Shown in pieces: positions 8,129 through 17,736 of a stretch of DNA of 54,456 nt (position 1 is its first letter; every line of letters begins with the position of its first letter). Source of the stretch: Halomonas saccharevitans (GTDB taxonomy: Bacteria; Pseudomonadota; Gammaproteobacteria; Pseudomonadales; Halomonadaceae); the NCBI RefSeq assembly GCF_900116405.1, contig NZ_FPAQ01000027.1:1-54456 (forward strand). Reading direction: 5' to 3'. The notes below the pieces were generated by a model. That model did not search any database, was not told the DNA's origin, and saw nothing but the letters and a program-made list of their open reading frames with translations. Position numbers and translations under genes: made by a program.

Positions 8129-8713
8129 ATGAACGGCTTCTTCCAGCGCCTTCAGCAGCTCGACCCGCGTCGCCAGCAGGCCTTCATGGCGGCGCTGTGC
8201 GAACGGCTGTTGCCCAACTATGGCCTCTACGCCGAGAACAGCGGTGAGGGGAACCCCCACGGCCTGCGGGTGATCCTGGATCTCGTCTGGGAGCAGCTGG
8301 CGGTGAAGGAGGCGCGCATCGACTTCGACCGCCAGGCCGAGAAGCTCGCCGAGCTGGAGCCCCCCGCCGAGGACGACAGCTTCGGCGCCCGGCGGGCACT
8401 GGAGGCGGTGGTCGCGCTCTCGGCGATCCTCGACACCCTGCGCGGCGAGGCCTCGGAGGCGGTACTCGAGGTCAGTCGCGCCTCGCGCAGCGGGGTGCGC
8501 GCCTTCATCGAGCTCACCGAGGGCGAGGAGGATGGCGAGCGTCTCGCCGCGCTGCTGCGCGACCACCCGCTGATGGCGGACGAGAACGACTTCCAGGATG
8601 CGGTGCTCGAGGCCCTGGAGACCGGGCCGCTGGATCGTGAGGCGCTCAAGGCGCTGCGCCGCCTGGGCCGCAACGACGGCGTCAGCAACCTGGGGCTCTC
8701 CGTCGAGGAGTAG
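8129..8713 (+). CDS. DUF416 (YjaG) family protein
   Basis: A 194-residue soluble, acidic, mostly helical protein that matches the YjaG/DUF416 family of gammaproteobacteria. Recognisable features are the N-terminal FFQRLQQLDPRRQQAF, the central FGARRALEAVVALSAIL and the C-terminal LRRLGRNDGVSNLGLS. No catalytic motif is evident and the function of the family is not known to me. CAAGGAGACTCC precedes the ATG. The gene follows the ATL gene by 26 bp, probably in the same transcript, and ends at a strong terminator. Confidence 0.85.
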   Translation: MNGFFQRLQQLDPRRQQAFMAALCERLLPNYGLYAENSGEGNPHGLRVILDLVWEQLAVKEARIDFDRQAEKLAELEPPAEDDSFGARRALEAVVALSAILDTLRGEASEAVLEVSRASRSGVRAFIELTEGEEDGERLAALLRDHPLMADENDFQDAVLEALETGPLDREALKALRRLGRNDGVSNLGLSVEE

Positions 8714-8734
8714 CCGCCCGCACGCCGGCTGGAA

Positions 8735-8770
8735 CGACGAAGGGCCCGCCAGTTGGCGGGCCCTTTGTCG
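8735..8770 (+). terminator. Rho-independent terminator after the DUF416 gene
   Basis: An 11-bp stem AAGGGCCCGCC / GGCGGGCCCTT with a TTGG-containing loop lies 22 bases after the stop codon, with a T-rich right flank. Confidence 0.85.
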
Positions 8771-8922
8771 TCTCGAGTCGGTAGCAAGCGAGAGACGATG
8801 AGCTTATCTGGCGTCAAGCCTTCGCGAGGGCGCTGTGAACCCGTCCTTGGGCGCTACTTTTGACGTCCCTGGTCAAAAGACCCTCGCGCCGCCTTGCCCC
8901 CGGCGCTCATCTCATTCGATCA

Positions 8923-9696
8923 CTACAGCCGCATCTCGATCCCGCGCTCCGCCATGTACCGCTTGGCCTCGGGGATGGTGTACTCGCCGAAGTGGAAGAT
9001 GCTGGCCGCCAGCACCGCGTCGGCGCCGCCGTCGATGACGCCATCGACCAGATGGTCGAGGTTGCCCACGCCGCCGGAGGCGATCACCGGCACGCTCACG
9101 GCATCGGCGATGGCGCGGGTCACGCCGAGATCGAAGCCGACCTTGGTGCCGTCGCGATCCATGCTGGTCAGCAGCAGCTCGCCGGCCCCGTAGGCCACCA
9201 TCTTCCTGGCCCACTCCACGGCATCGAGGCCGGTGGGGCGGCGCCCGCCGTGAGTGAAGATCTCCCAGCGCTCGGGCTCGCCCTCGGCCGAAACCTTCTT
9301 GGCATCGATGGCCACCACGATGCACTGGCTGCCGAAGCGCTCGGAGGCCTCGTGCACGAAATCGGGGTTGGTCACCGCGGCGGTGTTGATCGACACCTTG
9401 TCGGCGCCGGCGTTGAGCATGGTGCGGATGTCGTCGCAGCTGCGGATGCCGCCGCCCACCGTGAGCGGGATGAACACCTCGCCAGCGATGCGCTCGACCA
9501 TCTCCACCGTGGTGTCGCGGTCCTCGTGGCTGGCGGTGATGTCGAGGAAGGTGATCTCGTCGGCGCCCTGCTGGTTGTAGCGCTGGGCGATCTCCACCGG
9601 GTCACCGGCGTCACGGATGCCGATGAAGTTGACGCCCTTGACCACGCGGCCGGCGTCGACGTCCAGGCACGGGATGATGCGTTTGGCGAGTCCCAT
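8923..9696 (-). CDS. hisF: Imidazole glycerol phosphate synthase cyclase subunit HisF
   Basis: A 257-residue (beta-alpha)8 barrel that, with HisH, turns PRFAR and ammonia into imidazole glycerol phosphate and AICAR. Visible marks are the N-terminal [19 protein letters not shown] with the catalytic aspartate, VGGGIRS near residue 80, and the second phosphate-binding motif ASGGVGN near 200. It is the last gene of the minus-strand hisBHAF operon, with three bases between the hisA stop and its start. Length and motifs are typical. Confidence 0.97.
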   Translation of the reverse strand: MGLAKRIIPCLDVDAGRVVKGVNFIGIRDAGDPVEIAQRYNQQGADEITFLDITASHEDRDTTVEMVERIAGEVFIPLTVGGGIRSCDDIRTMLNAGADKVSINTAAVTNPDFVHEASERFGSQCIVVAIDAKKVSAEGEPERWEIFTHGGRRPTGLDAVEWARKMVAYGAGELLLTSMDRDGTKVGFDLGVTRAIADAVSVPVIASGGVGNLDHLVDGVIDGGADAVLAASIFHFGEYTIPEAKRYMAERGIEMRL

Positions 9697-9699
9697 GGA

Positions 9700-10446
9700 T
9701 CAGCTCCCCTTGTGGCTGAGTGCGTCGCACAGCCGCTGGGCCTCGGCGACATCGAGGCTGCCCTCGTAGATGGCTCGGCCGGTGATGGCGCCGAGGATGC
9801 CGTCGTCGGCGACCTTGGCCAGCGCCCGCAGGTCCTCGAGGTCGGTGACCCCGCCCGAGGCGATCACAGGCAGGCCACCCTCACGGGCGAGCTCGGCGGT
9901 GGCCTCGACGTTGACGCCCTGCATCATGCCGTCGCGGGCGATGTCGGTGTAGACGATGGAGGAGACGCCGTCGTCGGCGAAGCGCTTGGCGAGCTCGGTG
10001 GCCTTGACCGTGGAGACCTCGGCCCAGCCGTCGGTGGCAACGAAACCGTCCCGGGCGTCCAGGCCGACGATCACGTGGCCGGGGAAGGCGCGGCACATCT
10101 CGCCGACGAAGGCCGGCTCCTTGACCGCCTTGGTGCCGATGATCACGTAGGAGACCCCGGCCGCGAGGTAGTGCTCGATGGTCGCGGCGGAACGGATGCC
10201 GCCGCCGATCTGGATCGGCAGATCCGGGTAGGTCCGGGCGATGGCAGTGACCGCCTCGCCGTTGACCGGCGCGCCCTCGAAGGCGCCGTTGAGGTCGACC
10301 AGGTGCAGGCGGCGGGCACCGGCCTCGACCCAGCGGGCGGCCATGGCGACCGGATCATCGCCGTAGGTGGTGGCGTCATCCATGCGGCCCTGCTTGAGGC
10401 GCACGCACTGGCCGTCCTTGAGGTCGATGGCGGGAATTACCAGCAT
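9700..10446 (-). CDS. hisA: Phosphoribosylformimino-AICAR ribotide isomerase HisA
   Basis: A 248-residue barrel enzyme that isomerises ProFAR to PRFAR in the fourth step of histidine synthesis. The start [17 protein letters not shown] carries the catalytic aspartate. The phosphate-binding glycine motifs GGGIRS and ASGGVTD are both present, as expected for this internally duplicated barrel. The open frame runs further upstream, but the ATG at 10446 matches the family start and is preceded by GGAGATCCGAC. It lies between hisH and hisF. Confidence 0.96.
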   Translation of the reverse strand: MLVIPAIDLKDGQCVRLKQGRMDDATTYGDDPVAMAARWVEAGARRLHLVDLNGAFEGAPVNGEAVTAIARTYPDLPIQIGGGIRSAATIEHYLAAGVSYVIIGTKAVKEPAFVGEMCRAFPGHVIVGLDARDGFVATDGWAEVSTVKATELAKRFADDGVSSIVYTDIARDGMMQGVNVEATAELAREGGLPVIASGGVTDLEDLRALAKVADDGILGAITGRAIYEGSLDVAEAQRLCDALSHKGS

Positions 10447-10561
10447 GTCGGATCTCCATTCGGCGCGCTCTTGGGCGCCCTTGTTGTCATAAATGCGGCG
10501 GTCATGAGTGCGGCTGGCAGGGGCGCGTCTTTGGCACCCCGGGGCATGGCGGCGGTGCCGC

Positions 10562-11203
10562 TCAGGGCATCCACTGAACGAAATTTTCCAGCAGCTTGAG
10601 GCCGGCCCGGGAGCTCTTCTCCGGGTGGAACTGCACCGCGAAGGTGGCGTCGCGGCCGATGGCCACGTGGGCATTCACCCGTCCGTAGTCGGTGGTGCCG
10701 AACACCGTGGCATTGTCGGCGGCCTCGACGTAGTAGCTGTGCACGAAGTAGAAGTGCTCGTCCTGGTCGATGCCCGCCCACAGCGGGTGGTCGTGGTGCT
10801 GATTGACCAGGTTCCAGCCCATGTGCGGGACCTTCAGGCGCTCGTTGCGCTCATCGCGCATGTCGGCCGGGAACTTTCGCACCTCGCCGGGCAGGAAACC
10901 CAGGCAGCCGATGCCGCCGTTCTCCTCGCTGTGGTCGAGCAGCATCTGCTGGCCGACGCAGATGCCCAGCAGCGGCTTGTCCTGGGAGGCGAGCAGCTCC
11001 TCGACCAGGCCGCGCAGCTCGGTCTTCTCGAGCTCGCCCATGCAGTCGCGGATGGCGCCCTGGCCGGGCAGTACCAGGCGGGTGGCGCCGCGAATGCGGC
11101 GGGCATCCCGCGTCACGACCACGTTTTCGTGAGTGACGTGCTCCAGTGCCTTGGCGACGGAATGCAGGTTACCCATTCCGTAGTCGATGACGGCAATGGT
11201 CAT
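10562..11203 (-). CDS. hisH: Imidazole glycerol phosphate synthase glutaminase subunit HisH
   Basis: A 213-residue class I glutamine amidotransferase that feeds ammonia to HisF. The nucleophile motif [11 protein letters not shown], near residue 85, and the histidine-glutamate pair in VQFHPEKS near 195 are intact, unlike in the GATase-like protein at 7.06-7.76 kb. The N terminus [13 protein letters not shown] is characteristic. A gap of about 115 bp separates it from hisA; I see no gene in that gap. Confidence 0.97.
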   Translation of the reverse strand: MTIAVIDYGMGNLHSVAKALEHVTHENVVVTRDARRIRGATRLVLPGQGAIRDCMGELEKTELRGLVEELLASQDKPLLGICVGQQMLLDHSEENGGIGCLGFLPGEVRKFPADMRDERNERLKVPHMGWNLVNQHHDHPLWAGIDQDEHFYFVHSYYVEAADNATVFGTTDYGRVNAHVAIGRDATFAVQFHPEKSSRAGLKLLENFVQWMP

Positions 11204-11234
11204 GGGGCGCTCCTCGTGTGATCGTGCGGCGGCC

Positions 11235-11828
11235 TCAGAGGCTGCCCTTGGTGGACGGCATCTGACCCGCCATGCGCGGGTCCTGCGCCACGGCCATGCG
11301 CAGTGCGCGGCCGAAGGCCTTGAAGATGGTTTCCGCCTGATGGTGGGCGTTGAAGCCCTTCAGGTTGTCGATGTGCAGGGTCACCCGGGCGTGATTGACG
11401 AAGCCCTGGAAGAACTCCCAGAACAGCTGGGTATCCAGGCGACCGATGCTGGCGCGAGTGAACTCCACGTCCATGCTGAGCCCCGGGCGGCCAGAGAAGT
11501 CTACCACCACGCGGGACAGCGCCTCGTCCAGGGGTACGTAGGCATGGCCGTAGCGGTAGATGCCGCGCTTGTCGCCGACCGCCTGGTGGAAGGCCTGGCC
11601 CAGGGTGATGCCCAGGTCCTCGACGGTGTGGTGATCGTCGATGTGCAGGTCGCCCATCGCCTCGATGTCGAGGTCGATCAGGCCGTGGCGCGCCACCTGA
11701 TCGAGCATGTGATCGAGGAAGGGCACGCCGGTCTCGCAGGTCAGACGCCCCTCGCCGTCGAGATTGATGGTCACCGTGATCTGGGTTTCCCGGGTGTTCC
11801 GGGTGACCGTGGCGATACGCTCGGACAT
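11235..11828 (-). CDS. hisB: Imidazoleglycerol-phosphate dehydratase HisB
   Basis: A 197-residue monofunctional dehydratase, without the phosphatase domain found in the bifunctional enteric HisB. The metal-binding motifs are [25 protein letters not shown] and a C-terminal [14 protein letters not shown]. Histidinol phosphatase must therefore be encoded elsewhere. I placed the start at MSERIATV (11828), preceded by TGGAGATCCGAC; an upstream in-frame ATG would add 20 poorly conserved residues. It is the first gene of hisBHAF, and its upstream region is shared with the divergent PanZ-like gene. Confidence 0.96.
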   Translation of the reverse strand: MSERIATVTRNTRETQITVTINLDGEGRLTCETGVPFLDHMLDQVARHGLIDLDIEAMGDLHIDDHHTVEDLGITLGQAFHQAVGDKRGIYRYGHAYVPLDEALSRVVVDFSGRPGLSMDVEFTRASIGRLDTQLFWEFFQGFVNHARVTLHIDNLKGFNAHHQAETIFKAFGRALRMAVAQDPRMAGQMPSTKGSL

Positions 11829-12021
11829 GTCGGATCTCCAGCGCCTGGGCGCGTGTCGAGGGGGCCGGGAGTGCCTGCCGGCCAGCAATACGAAGGGGCG
11901 TCGGGTGCTGTGCCTGACGCCGAGAGCCTGCCATTATAGTGAATCGCTCACCCCATCCGCTACAATGCGGCCCATGACAGTGGCGGCACGCCTGCCGCCC
12001 CGGCCTCCAGGAGATCCTCGC

Positions 12022-12474
12022 ATGCCGGTGACCCTTCAACAGGTCGATCAGGACGCCTGGGACGCGGATGCCCAGATACGCCTCGACCTCGTACGCATCT
12101 TCACTGACGCGCCCCCCGAACGCCTGCCCCTGCCCGTGGACGATTTCATCCGTGAGCACCTGGCGGGCGGCCACCGGTTCAGCTGTGCCCGCTTCAACGA
12201 TCGCCTGCTGGGCGCCGTGGCGGTAAAGCTCGATCAGGATGCCTGGTGCCTTTCGAACCTCTGCGTGCGCAAGACCACGCGCCGCCGAGGGGTCGGCTCG
12301 CGCCTGCTGGGGCTGGTCAGCGAGGCCGCCCATGCCGAGGGGTGTCGCCTCTATGCCGCCTCCTCCCAGCTGCCCGTGGCCGACCAGCTGCTGCTCTCGC
12401 GGCTCGGCTATCGGCTCACCCAGGACGGCGACTACTTCGAGCTCAATCTCTTGCCACCGCGAGGTCATCAATGA
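12022..12474 (+). CDS. PanZ/PanM-like GNAT acetyl-CoA-binding protein
   Basis: A 150-residue GNAT-fold protein. The acetyl-CoA pyrophosphate loop is TTRRRGVGSRLLG near residue 88. The sequence CARFNDRLLGAV followed by LSNLCVRKTTRRRGVG resembles PanZ (PanM), the acetyl-CoA sensor that triggers maturation of aspartate decarboxylase PanD in enterics. The start at 12022 has CCAGGAGATCC upstream. Its stop overlaps the asmA start (ATGA), so the two are co-translated; the reason for that pairing is not evident. It could instead be an ordinary small-molecule acetyltransferase. Confidence 0.7.
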   Translation: MPVTLQQVDQDAWDADAQIRLDLVRIFTDAPPERLPLPVDDFIREHLAGGHRFSCARFNDRLLGAVAVKLDQDAWCLSNLCVRKTTRRRGVGSRLLGLVSEAAHAEGCRLYAASSQLPVADQLLLSRLGYRLTQDGDYFELNLLPPRGHQ

Positions 12475-14816
12475 AGCGCCTGTTGCGCACCCTGCTCGCC
12501 GCGATCGGCGTCCTCGGCCTGGTGATGGTCGGTGCCGTGGTCTATGTGACGACCTTCTTCGACCCCAATGATCTCAAGCCGCGCCTGATCGAGGTCGTGC
12601 GCGAGCACAGCGGCCTAGAACTGACGCTCGACGGCCCGCTCTCCTGGTCCTTCTATCCCCGACTGGGGGTCGGCGTGCAGCAGGCCGAGGCCCGCCTGCC
12701 CGATCAAGGCGATGACTCGGCGCCCTTCGCCGCGCTCTCCCACGCCGAGGTCAGCCTCGCCTTCGCGCCGCTGCTGCGCGGAGAGATCGCCATCGACGGC
12801 CTGACCCTCGATGACCTCTACCTCGACCTCGAGCGCGACGCCCAGGGCAGGGGCAATTGGGAGGTGCTGAGCGAGCGACTGGGTGAGCGCGGCGAACAGG
12901 CCGAGGCGGCCCTGGCGCCGGCCAGTGCCGGCCCCGCCCCCACCGCGGGCAACGGCCTCTCGGTGGCCCTCAATATCGCCAGCGTGCAGGTGAATCGTGG
13001 CGAGGTGCACTTCCGCGATGCCCTCGCGGATCGCGAGCTGCGCCTCGAGAAGCTCGAGGTCAGCGGCAGCAACGTCAATCCCGGCAGCGCCTTTCCGCTC
13101 ACCTCCTCCTTCCGCCTGCGGCTGCATGAAGGTCTCGACTGGCAGGAGCAGGCGAGCGAGCCGCGACTGCTCAGCGATGTTTCCCTCGACACCCGGGTAA
13201 ACCTGGGTCTGGCTGAGGGGCGCCACGTGCTGGAGGAGCTGAGCCTTGAGACGGTCAACCGGCTGGCCGGGCTCGATAATGAGCAGAAGCTCAATCTGCA
13301 GGGCGAGCGTCTGGTGATGAATCTCGGCGAGGGCAGCCTGCAGCTGGAGACGGGCACGCTCGACGCCAGCCTCAACCATCCGCGCCTGGGCGAGAAGGTC
13401 CTGCCCATGACGCTGGCCTTTTCGCTGGATGCCGATCTCGCCGAGCAGAGTGCCCGCCTGCGCGAGCTCGAGCTGACCGGGCCCGACGCCCTGAAGCTCA
13501 ACGGCAACCTCAACCTCAGCGATCTCGGCGAGGCGCCGACCTATACCGGCCAGCTGCGGCTGACGCCGCTGTCGCTGCGCCCCTGGCTGACGCGCCTCGA
13601 AGCGATGCCCGCCATGGCCAATGGCCAGGCGCTCACCGACGTGGCGCTGACCAGCCCGGTCAGCGGCGACCTCACGCGCTTCGAGCTCGCCGGCCTGACC
13701 CTGGTTCTGGACGACGCCACCTTCACCGGCCGCTTGGCGGGCCGCTTCGACGGCGGCCAGCTCGCCGCCGACCTGCAGGGGGATCGCCTGGACCTTGACG
13801 GCTACCTGCCGCCGTCGGGCGCCGGTAAAGATACCGCTTCGTCCAGGCAGTTGCCGGGCATCCGCCGGGCCCACGCCGAGGCGACGGACGCGCTGGTCTC
13901 CGCGTCGTGGCTCTCCGAACTCACCCTCGACGCTCATCTCGAGCTGGGCCAGCTGCGCCTGGCGGGACTCGACTTCCAGGACGTCGACCTGACCCTCGAA
14001 GGGCGAGATGGACGCCATCGCCTGGTCAACTTCGAATCCAGCTTCTACGAGGGGGCCCTGGCCGCCGAGGGCGGCCTTGACCTGCGCGAGAGCCCGGTTC
14101 GCTGGCAGCTGTCGCCCAGCGCCGAGCGGGTGCGCCTCGAGTCGCTGCTCGAGGCTCGCTCGGAGGAGCCGGCTCCCCTGAGCGGGCGTTTCAGCGGTGA
14201 GGGCGAGCTGACCAGCCGCGGCAATTCCCTGCTGGAGCTCAGGCGCCACCTGAGCGGCCGCCTCGATGCGCGCATCGACGAGGGCGCCTTCAAGGAACTC
14301 AATGTCGCCGAGGAGCTGTGCACCACGGCCGCCACCCTGCAGGGCAAGCGGCTCGACCGCGACTGGGCCGAGGAGACGCGCTTCGAACAGATCCGCGCCG
14401 GCCTGACCCTGGACGAGGGCGAGGTGCAGAGCGACAACCTGCTGGTCACGCTGCCCGGCATGCGGGTGGACGGCCAAGGCCGTATCGATCTGGTCAGCGA
14501 ACAGTTCGACCTGCGCGCTGCGGTGCGCCTAGTGAGTGCCGATAACGCCCCCTGTGAGGTCAATCCGCGCCTGGCGCGCGTACCGCTGCCAGTGCGCTGC
14601 AACGGCGCCTTGAGCGGCGTGAGCTCGGAGTGGTGCCGCTTCGATCGCGAGGCCTTCCAAGGCACCCTCGCCGGACTGCTGCGTGACGAGGCCACTCAGC
14701 GCGCCGGCGAAAAGGTCGAGGAGCGCCTGGAAGGCGCCGTCGAGAAGCTCGACGAGCGCCTCGGCGAGCAGGCCGGCCGGGAACTTCGCAACGCCCTGGA
14801 AGGTCTCTTCAACTGA
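12471..14816 (+). CDS. asmA: AsmA family protein
   Basis: A 781-residue envelope protein with one N-terminal membrane anchor (residues about 5-27) and a large periplasmic part. The opening after the anchor, FFDPNDLKPRLIEVV followed by LDGPLSWSFYPRLGV, is the conserved AsmA N-terminal domain. The C-terminal AsmA-2 region includes LEARSEEPAPLSGRFSGEGE and the closing segment rich in Glu and Leu. AsmA-like proteins form bridge-like structures thought to move phospholipids between membranes. It is coupled to the upstream GNAT gene by ATGA and is followed by a terminator before mutY. The asmA-mutY-yggX order is common in pseudomonads. Confidence 0.9.
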   Translation: MKRLLRTLLAAIGVLGLVMVGAVVYVTTFFDPNDLKPRLIEVVREHSGLELTLDGPLSWSFYPRLGVGVQQAEARLPDQGDDSAPFAALSHAEVSLAFAPLLRGEIAIDGLTLDDLYLDLERDAQGRGNWEVLSERLGERGEQAEAALAPASAGPAPTAGNGLSVALNIASVQVNRGEVHFRDALADRELRLEKLEVSGSNVNPGSAFPLTSSFRLRLHEGLDWQEQASEPRLLSDVSLDTRVNLGLAEGRHVLEELSLETVNRLAGLDNEQKLNLQGERLVMNLGEGSLQLETGTLDASLNHPRLGEKVLPMTLAFSLDADLAEQSARLRELELTGPDALKLNGNLNLSDLGEAPTYTGQLRLTPLSLRPWLTRLEAMPAMANGQALTDVALTSPVSGDLTRFELAGLTLVLDDATFTGRLAGRFDGGQLAADLQGDRLDLDGYLPPSGAGKDTASSRQLPGIRRAHAEATDALVSASWLSELTLDAHLELGQLRLAGLDFQDVDLTLEGRDGRHRLVNFESSFYEGALAAEGGLDLRESPVRWQLSPSAERVRLESLLEARSEEPAPLSGRFSGEGELTSRGNSLLELRRHLSGRLDARIDEGAFKELNVAEELCTTAATLQGKRLDRDWAEETRFEQIRAGLTLDEGEVQSDNLLVTLPGMRVDGQGRIDLVSEQFDLRAAVRLVSADNAPCEVNPRLARVPLPVRCNGALSGVSSEWCRFDREAFQGTLAGLLRDEATQRAGEKVEERLEGAVEKLDERLGEQAGRELRNALEGLFN

Positions 14817-14838
14817 GCAACATGCATGACCAGTCCCT

Positions 14839-14868
14839 GCGCCGACTTCCCCAGTCGGCGCTTTTTTT
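14839..14868 (+). terminator. Rho-independent terminator after asmA
   Basis: The stem GCGCCGACT / AGTCGGCGC has a 5-base loop and is followed directly by seven T residues, 22 bases after the asmA stop. Confidence 0.93.
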
Positions 14869-14899
14869 CGTGTCGAGAGTTGTGTGACGGGAGCCCCTG

Positions 14900-15991
14900 A
14901 TGACGGACATGCCGCCTGCGATCCTGCCACCCGAACGCTTCCAGCAGCGCCTGCTTGAGTGGTTCGACGAGCACGGCCGCCACGACCTGCCCTGGCAGCA
15001 GGATCGTAATCCCTACCGGGTGTGGGTCTCTGAGATCATGCTGCAGCAGACTCAGGTCACCACGGTGATCCCCTACTTCGAGCGCTTCATGGCGCGCTTT
15101 CCCGACGTGGTCGCCCTGGCGGCGGCAGAGCAGGACGAGGTGCTGCACCTGTGGACCGGGCTTGGCTACTACGCCCGTGGCCGCAACCTGCACAAGGCCG
15201 CGCGCGTCGTCGTCGAGGAGCACGGCGGAGAGTTTCCCGTGGAGAGCCTCGAGGCGATGGCGGCGCTGCCCGGCATCGGCCGCTCCACGGCCGGTGCGAT
15301 CATCGCCCAGAGCACCGGGCGGCGGGCGGTGATCCTCGACGGCAATGTCAAGCGGGTGCTGACGCGCCTGCACGCGGTGGAGGGCTGGCCGGGGCGGCCG
15401 GCGGTGGAGCGCCGCCTCTGGGCCCTGGCCGAGCATTACACGCCCGAGGCGCGCGTCGTCGACTTCACCCAGGCGATGATGGATCTGGGGGCGACGCTAT
15501 GCCGGCGCGGGCAGCCGGACTGCGCGCGCTGCCCCTTCGAGGCGGAGTGCGTCGCCCACGCCCGCGGTGAGGAGAAGCGCTTTCCCGAATCGAAGCCGAA
15601 GAAGGCCGTGCCGACACGCACCACCGTCATGCTGCTGCTGCAGGATCGCGACGGACGCGTGCTGCTCGAGCAACGCCCCTCCAGCGGCCTGTGGGGTGGG
15701 CTCTGGAGCCTGCCGCAGTTCGACGATCGCGAGGCGTTGGCGGCGTGGCTGGCCGTTCATGCCCCGGGCAGCGAGCTCGAGCCGGCCTGGACGCCCTTCA
15801 CCCATGTCTTCAGCCACTTTCGTCTCGAGATCACGCCGCAGCCGGCGCGCATCGCCCGGCTGGATTCGGTGGGCGAGGCGCGCTGCTGGTACGATCCCCG
15901 TGACCCTGCCAGCGTTGGCCTGGCGGCGCCGGTCAAGGCGCTGCTGGCCTCGCTCGAGCCCTTTGCATTGACCACCACCGCCGGGCCATGA
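14900..15991 (+). CDS. mutY: A/G-specific adenine DNA glycosylase MutY
   Basis: A 363-residue base-excision repair enzyme that removes adenine mispaired with 8-oxoguanine. The motif [17 protein letters not shown] is present near residue 45. The helix-hairpin-helix [12 protein letters not shown] is near 122, and the catalytic aspartate is in [12 protein letters not shown] near 147. The [4Fe-4S] loop follows the C-x6-C-x2-C-x5-C pattern ([17 protein letters not shown]). The C-terminal NUDIX-like domain that reads 8-oxoG ([18 protein letters not shown]) is complete. yggX follows after 22 bp, as in E. coli. Confidence 0.97.
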   Translation: MTDMPPAILPPERFQQRLLEWFDEHGRHDLPWQQDRNPYRVWVSEIMLQQTQVTTVIPYFERFMARFPDVVALAAAEQDEVLHLWTGLGYYARGRNLHKAARVVVEEHGGEFPVESLEAMAALPGIGRSTAGAIIAQSTGRRAVILDGNVKRVLTRLHAVEGWPGRPAVERRLWALAEHYTPEARVVDFTQAMMDLGATLCRRGQPDCARCPFEAECVAHARGEEKRFPESKPKKAVPTRTTVMLLLQDRDGRVLLEQRPSSGLWGGLWSLPQFDDREALAAWLAVHAPGSELEPAWTPFTHVFSHFRLEITPQPARIARLDSVGEARCWYDPRDPASVGLAAPVKALLASLEPFALTTTAGP

Positions 15992-16013
15992 GCCCGCACG
16001 AGGAGAAATCCCG

Positions 16014-16286
16014 ATGAGCCACACCGTGTTCTGCCGCAAGTACCAGAAGGAGATGGAGGCCCTGCCGTTCCCGCCGCTGCCGGGCAAGAAGGGCAAGGAG
16101 ATCCAAGCTAACGTCTCGAAGCAGGCCTGGGAGGAGTGGCAGGCGCTGCAGACCCGCCTGATCAACGAGAAGCATCTCAACATGCTCGACGCCGCCTCGC
16201 GGGAGTACCTGATGGAGCAGATGGAGCGCTTCTTCGACAACCAGGAAACCGACCAGGCCGAGGGCTATGTGCCCCGCCAGCAGTAG
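16014..16286 (+). CDS. yggX: Probable Fe(2+)-trafficking protein YggX
   Basis: A 90-residue protein of the YggX family, which protects iron-sulfur enzymes from oxidative damage. The N-terminal cysteine motif (VFCRKYQKEMEALPFPPLPG) and GKKGKEIQANVSKQAWEEW are nearly identical to the enteric protein. A strong site GAGGAGAAATCCCG precedes the ATG. It is co-oriented with mutY, 22 bp downstream of it, and is followed by the tRNA promoter. Confidence 0.96.
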   Translation: MSHTVFCRKYQKEMEALPFPPLPGKKGKEIQANVSKQAWEEWQALQTRLINEKHLNMLDAASREYLMEQMERFFDNQETDQAEGYVPRQQ

Positions 16287-16334
16287 GCGCGACGGGGCCC
16301 GCCATCGTCTTCCAACTTTCTGAATCGAAAAGAG

Positions 16335-16363
16335 TTGACGGCGGCGGGCCAGTGCGGTTTAAT
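16335..16363 (+). promoter_or_regulatory. Sigma-70 promoter of the tRNA cluster
   Basis: TTGACG at 16335-16340 and TTTAAT at 16358-16363 are separated by exactly 17 bases, with the first tRNA beginning 17 bases after the -10 box. Spacing and position fit a strong stable-RNA promoter. Confidence 0.8.
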
Positions 16364-16380
16364 ACGCACCGTTGGCGAGG

Positions 16381-16456
16381 GGCCAGATAGCTCAGTTGGT
16401 AGAGCAGGGGATTGAAAATCCCCGTGTCGGCGGTTCGATTCCGTCTCTGGCCACCA
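16381..16456 (+). tRNA. tRNA-Phe (GAA)
   Basis: A 76-nt cloverleaf. The acceptor arms GGCCAGA / TCTGGCC pair, and the D-loop is AGCTCAGTTGGTAGAGC. The anticodon loop TTGAAAA sits within GGGGATTGAAAATCCCC and gives anticodon GAA. The T-arm has GGTTCGATTCC and the 3' CCA is encoded (ACCA end). Confidence 0.98.
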
Positions 16457-16462
16457 CAATGC

Positions 16463-16537
16463 TGGGGTATAGCCAAGCGGTAAGGCACCGGTTTTTGGTA
16501 TCGGCATGCGCAGGTTCGAATCCTGCTACCCCAGCCA
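16463..16537 (+). tRNA. tRNA-Gln (TTG)
   Basis: A 75-nt cloverleaf with acceptor arms TGGGGTA / TACCCCA, discriminator and encoded CCA. The anticodon stem CCGGT / ATCGG encloses the loop TTTTGGT, so the anticodon is TTG. The sequence is close to the E. coli glnU product. It lies six bases after tRNA-Phe, so both come from one transcript. Its U34 is a target of the MnmH enzyme encoded at 5.9-7.1 kb. Confidence 0.97.
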
Positions 16538-16580
16538 CGTCAACCCTGTTTCCGATTCTGTGACTCGAGTCGGTTCCCGC

Positions 16581-16656
<76 letters not shown>

Positions 16657-16692
16657 TTGAAGCATCGGGAAGAATGAGTCGCAACATATAAG

Positions 16693-16721
16693 AAGGCCGC
16701 CCACATTGAGGCGGCTTTTTT
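16693..16721 (+). terminator. Rho-independent terminator of the tRNA cluster
   Basis: The stem GCCGCC / GGCGGC with an 8-base loop is followed by six T residues, 37 bases after tRNA-Thr. Confidence 0.88.
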
Positions 16722-16978
16722 GTGTCTGGACGAACGGCTCTCCTCGGCATGACCCTCGCATTCCCTCGCCGCTGGCGTCACGCGGCAAGAAGCCTCCCTC
16801 GGGTATTCGCACTATTTGCCTGCCGTTGACCACATTCTTTCCCGGCGATCATCGCGTCAGGGCAATGGTGGCACATCATGAGCCGGTACCGGGGTGCTGG
16901 ACCGCGAGGCCGGCTTCGGTAGACTGAAACGCCAGTCGCTCGACCGCGACGTTCCCCACGTGAAGGAGAAGACCCCAC
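16722..16978. other. Intergenic stretch without recognisable gene
   Basis: Between the tRNA terminator and the FAH-family gene I see no supported coding region, RNA or repeat. The promoter of the hydrolase gene is expected here, but no clear -35/-10 pair stands out. Confidence 0.5.
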
Positions 16979-17644
16979 ATGCGCTTCGTGCCCCGTTTCA
17001 CCGACGGCCGGCCGTTCGCCGAACCGCTCGGCAAGATCGTCTGCGTCGGCCGCAACTACGCCGAGCACGCCCGGGAGCTGGACAATCCCGTGCCCAGCGA
17101 GCCGCTGCTGTTCATCAAGCCGGCGACCGCCGCCGTGGCGCTGGAGCAGCCGATCGCGGCGCCCTTCGCGCGAGGCGAGGTGCACTACGAAACGGAGTTG
17201 GCGCTGCTGATCGGTGAGGAGCTCGCGAACGCCACGCCGGAGCAGGCCGAGCGCGGAGTAGTCGGCATCGGGCTGGCGCTGGACCTGACCCTGCGCGACG
17301 TGCAGGCGCGCCTGAAGGAGAAGGGGCATCCCTGGGAGGCCGCCAAGGCTTTCGACGGCGCCTGCCCGCTCTCGGCCTTCCTGCCGCTTACCGAGGTGCC
17401 GGACTGGGCGACGCTCTCCTTTACCCTCGAGGTCGACGGCGAGGTCCGCCAGCAGGGCCGCGGCGCGGATATGCTCTTCCCGGTGCCGGCGCTGCTGGCG
17501 GAGATGAGCCGCCACTTCACCCTGCAGCACGGCGACGTGGTGCTCACCGGCACACCGGCCGGCGTCGGCCCGCTGCCCCGCGGCGCCACGCTCGCCTTCA
17601 CGCTCTCAGGGGGACTTGCGGTCACGACCCGCGTGACGGAGTAG
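16979..17644 (+). CDS. Fumarylacetoacetate hydrolase (FAH) family protein
   Basis: A 221-residue protein that matches the short YcgM/FAHD1-type branch of the FAH family, whose members cleave acylpyruvates or decarboxylate oxaloacetate with a divalent metal. Motifs are CVGRNYAEHARELDNPVPSE at the N terminus and metal-ligand glutamates in VHYETELALLIG near residue 70. LDLTLRDVQARLKEKGHPWE and the closing VVLTGTPAGVGPL also match. The start is preceded by GAAGGAGAAGACCCC. It is a single gene, convergent with speA across a bidirectional terminator. The exact substrate is not determined. Confidence 0.9.
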   Translation: MRFVPRFTDGRPFAEPLGKIVCVGRNYAEHARELDNPVPSEPLLFIKPATAAVALEQPIAAPFARGEVHYETELALLIGEELANATPEQAERGVVGIGLALDLTLRDVQARLKEKGHPWEAAKAFDGACPLSAFLPLTEVPDWATLSFTLEVDGEVRQQGRGADMLFPVPALLAEMSRHFTLQHGDVVLTGTPAGVGPLPRGATLAFTLSGGLAVTTRVTE

Positions 17645-17664
17645 GTGAGCCCGGCGCCACCACC

Positions 17665-17709
17665 AACGACAACGCCTCGCGGGCTCGACCGTGTGGCGTT
17701 GTCGTTTCC
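17665..17709. terminator. Bidirectional terminator between the FAH gene and speA
   Basis: A perfect 12-bp inverted repeat AACGACAACGCC / GGCGTTGTCGTT with an 18-base loop lies between two convergent genes. Confidence 0.75.
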
Positions 17710-17736
17710 AGGCGGTCAGCGCCGCGCCGAGTCTCG

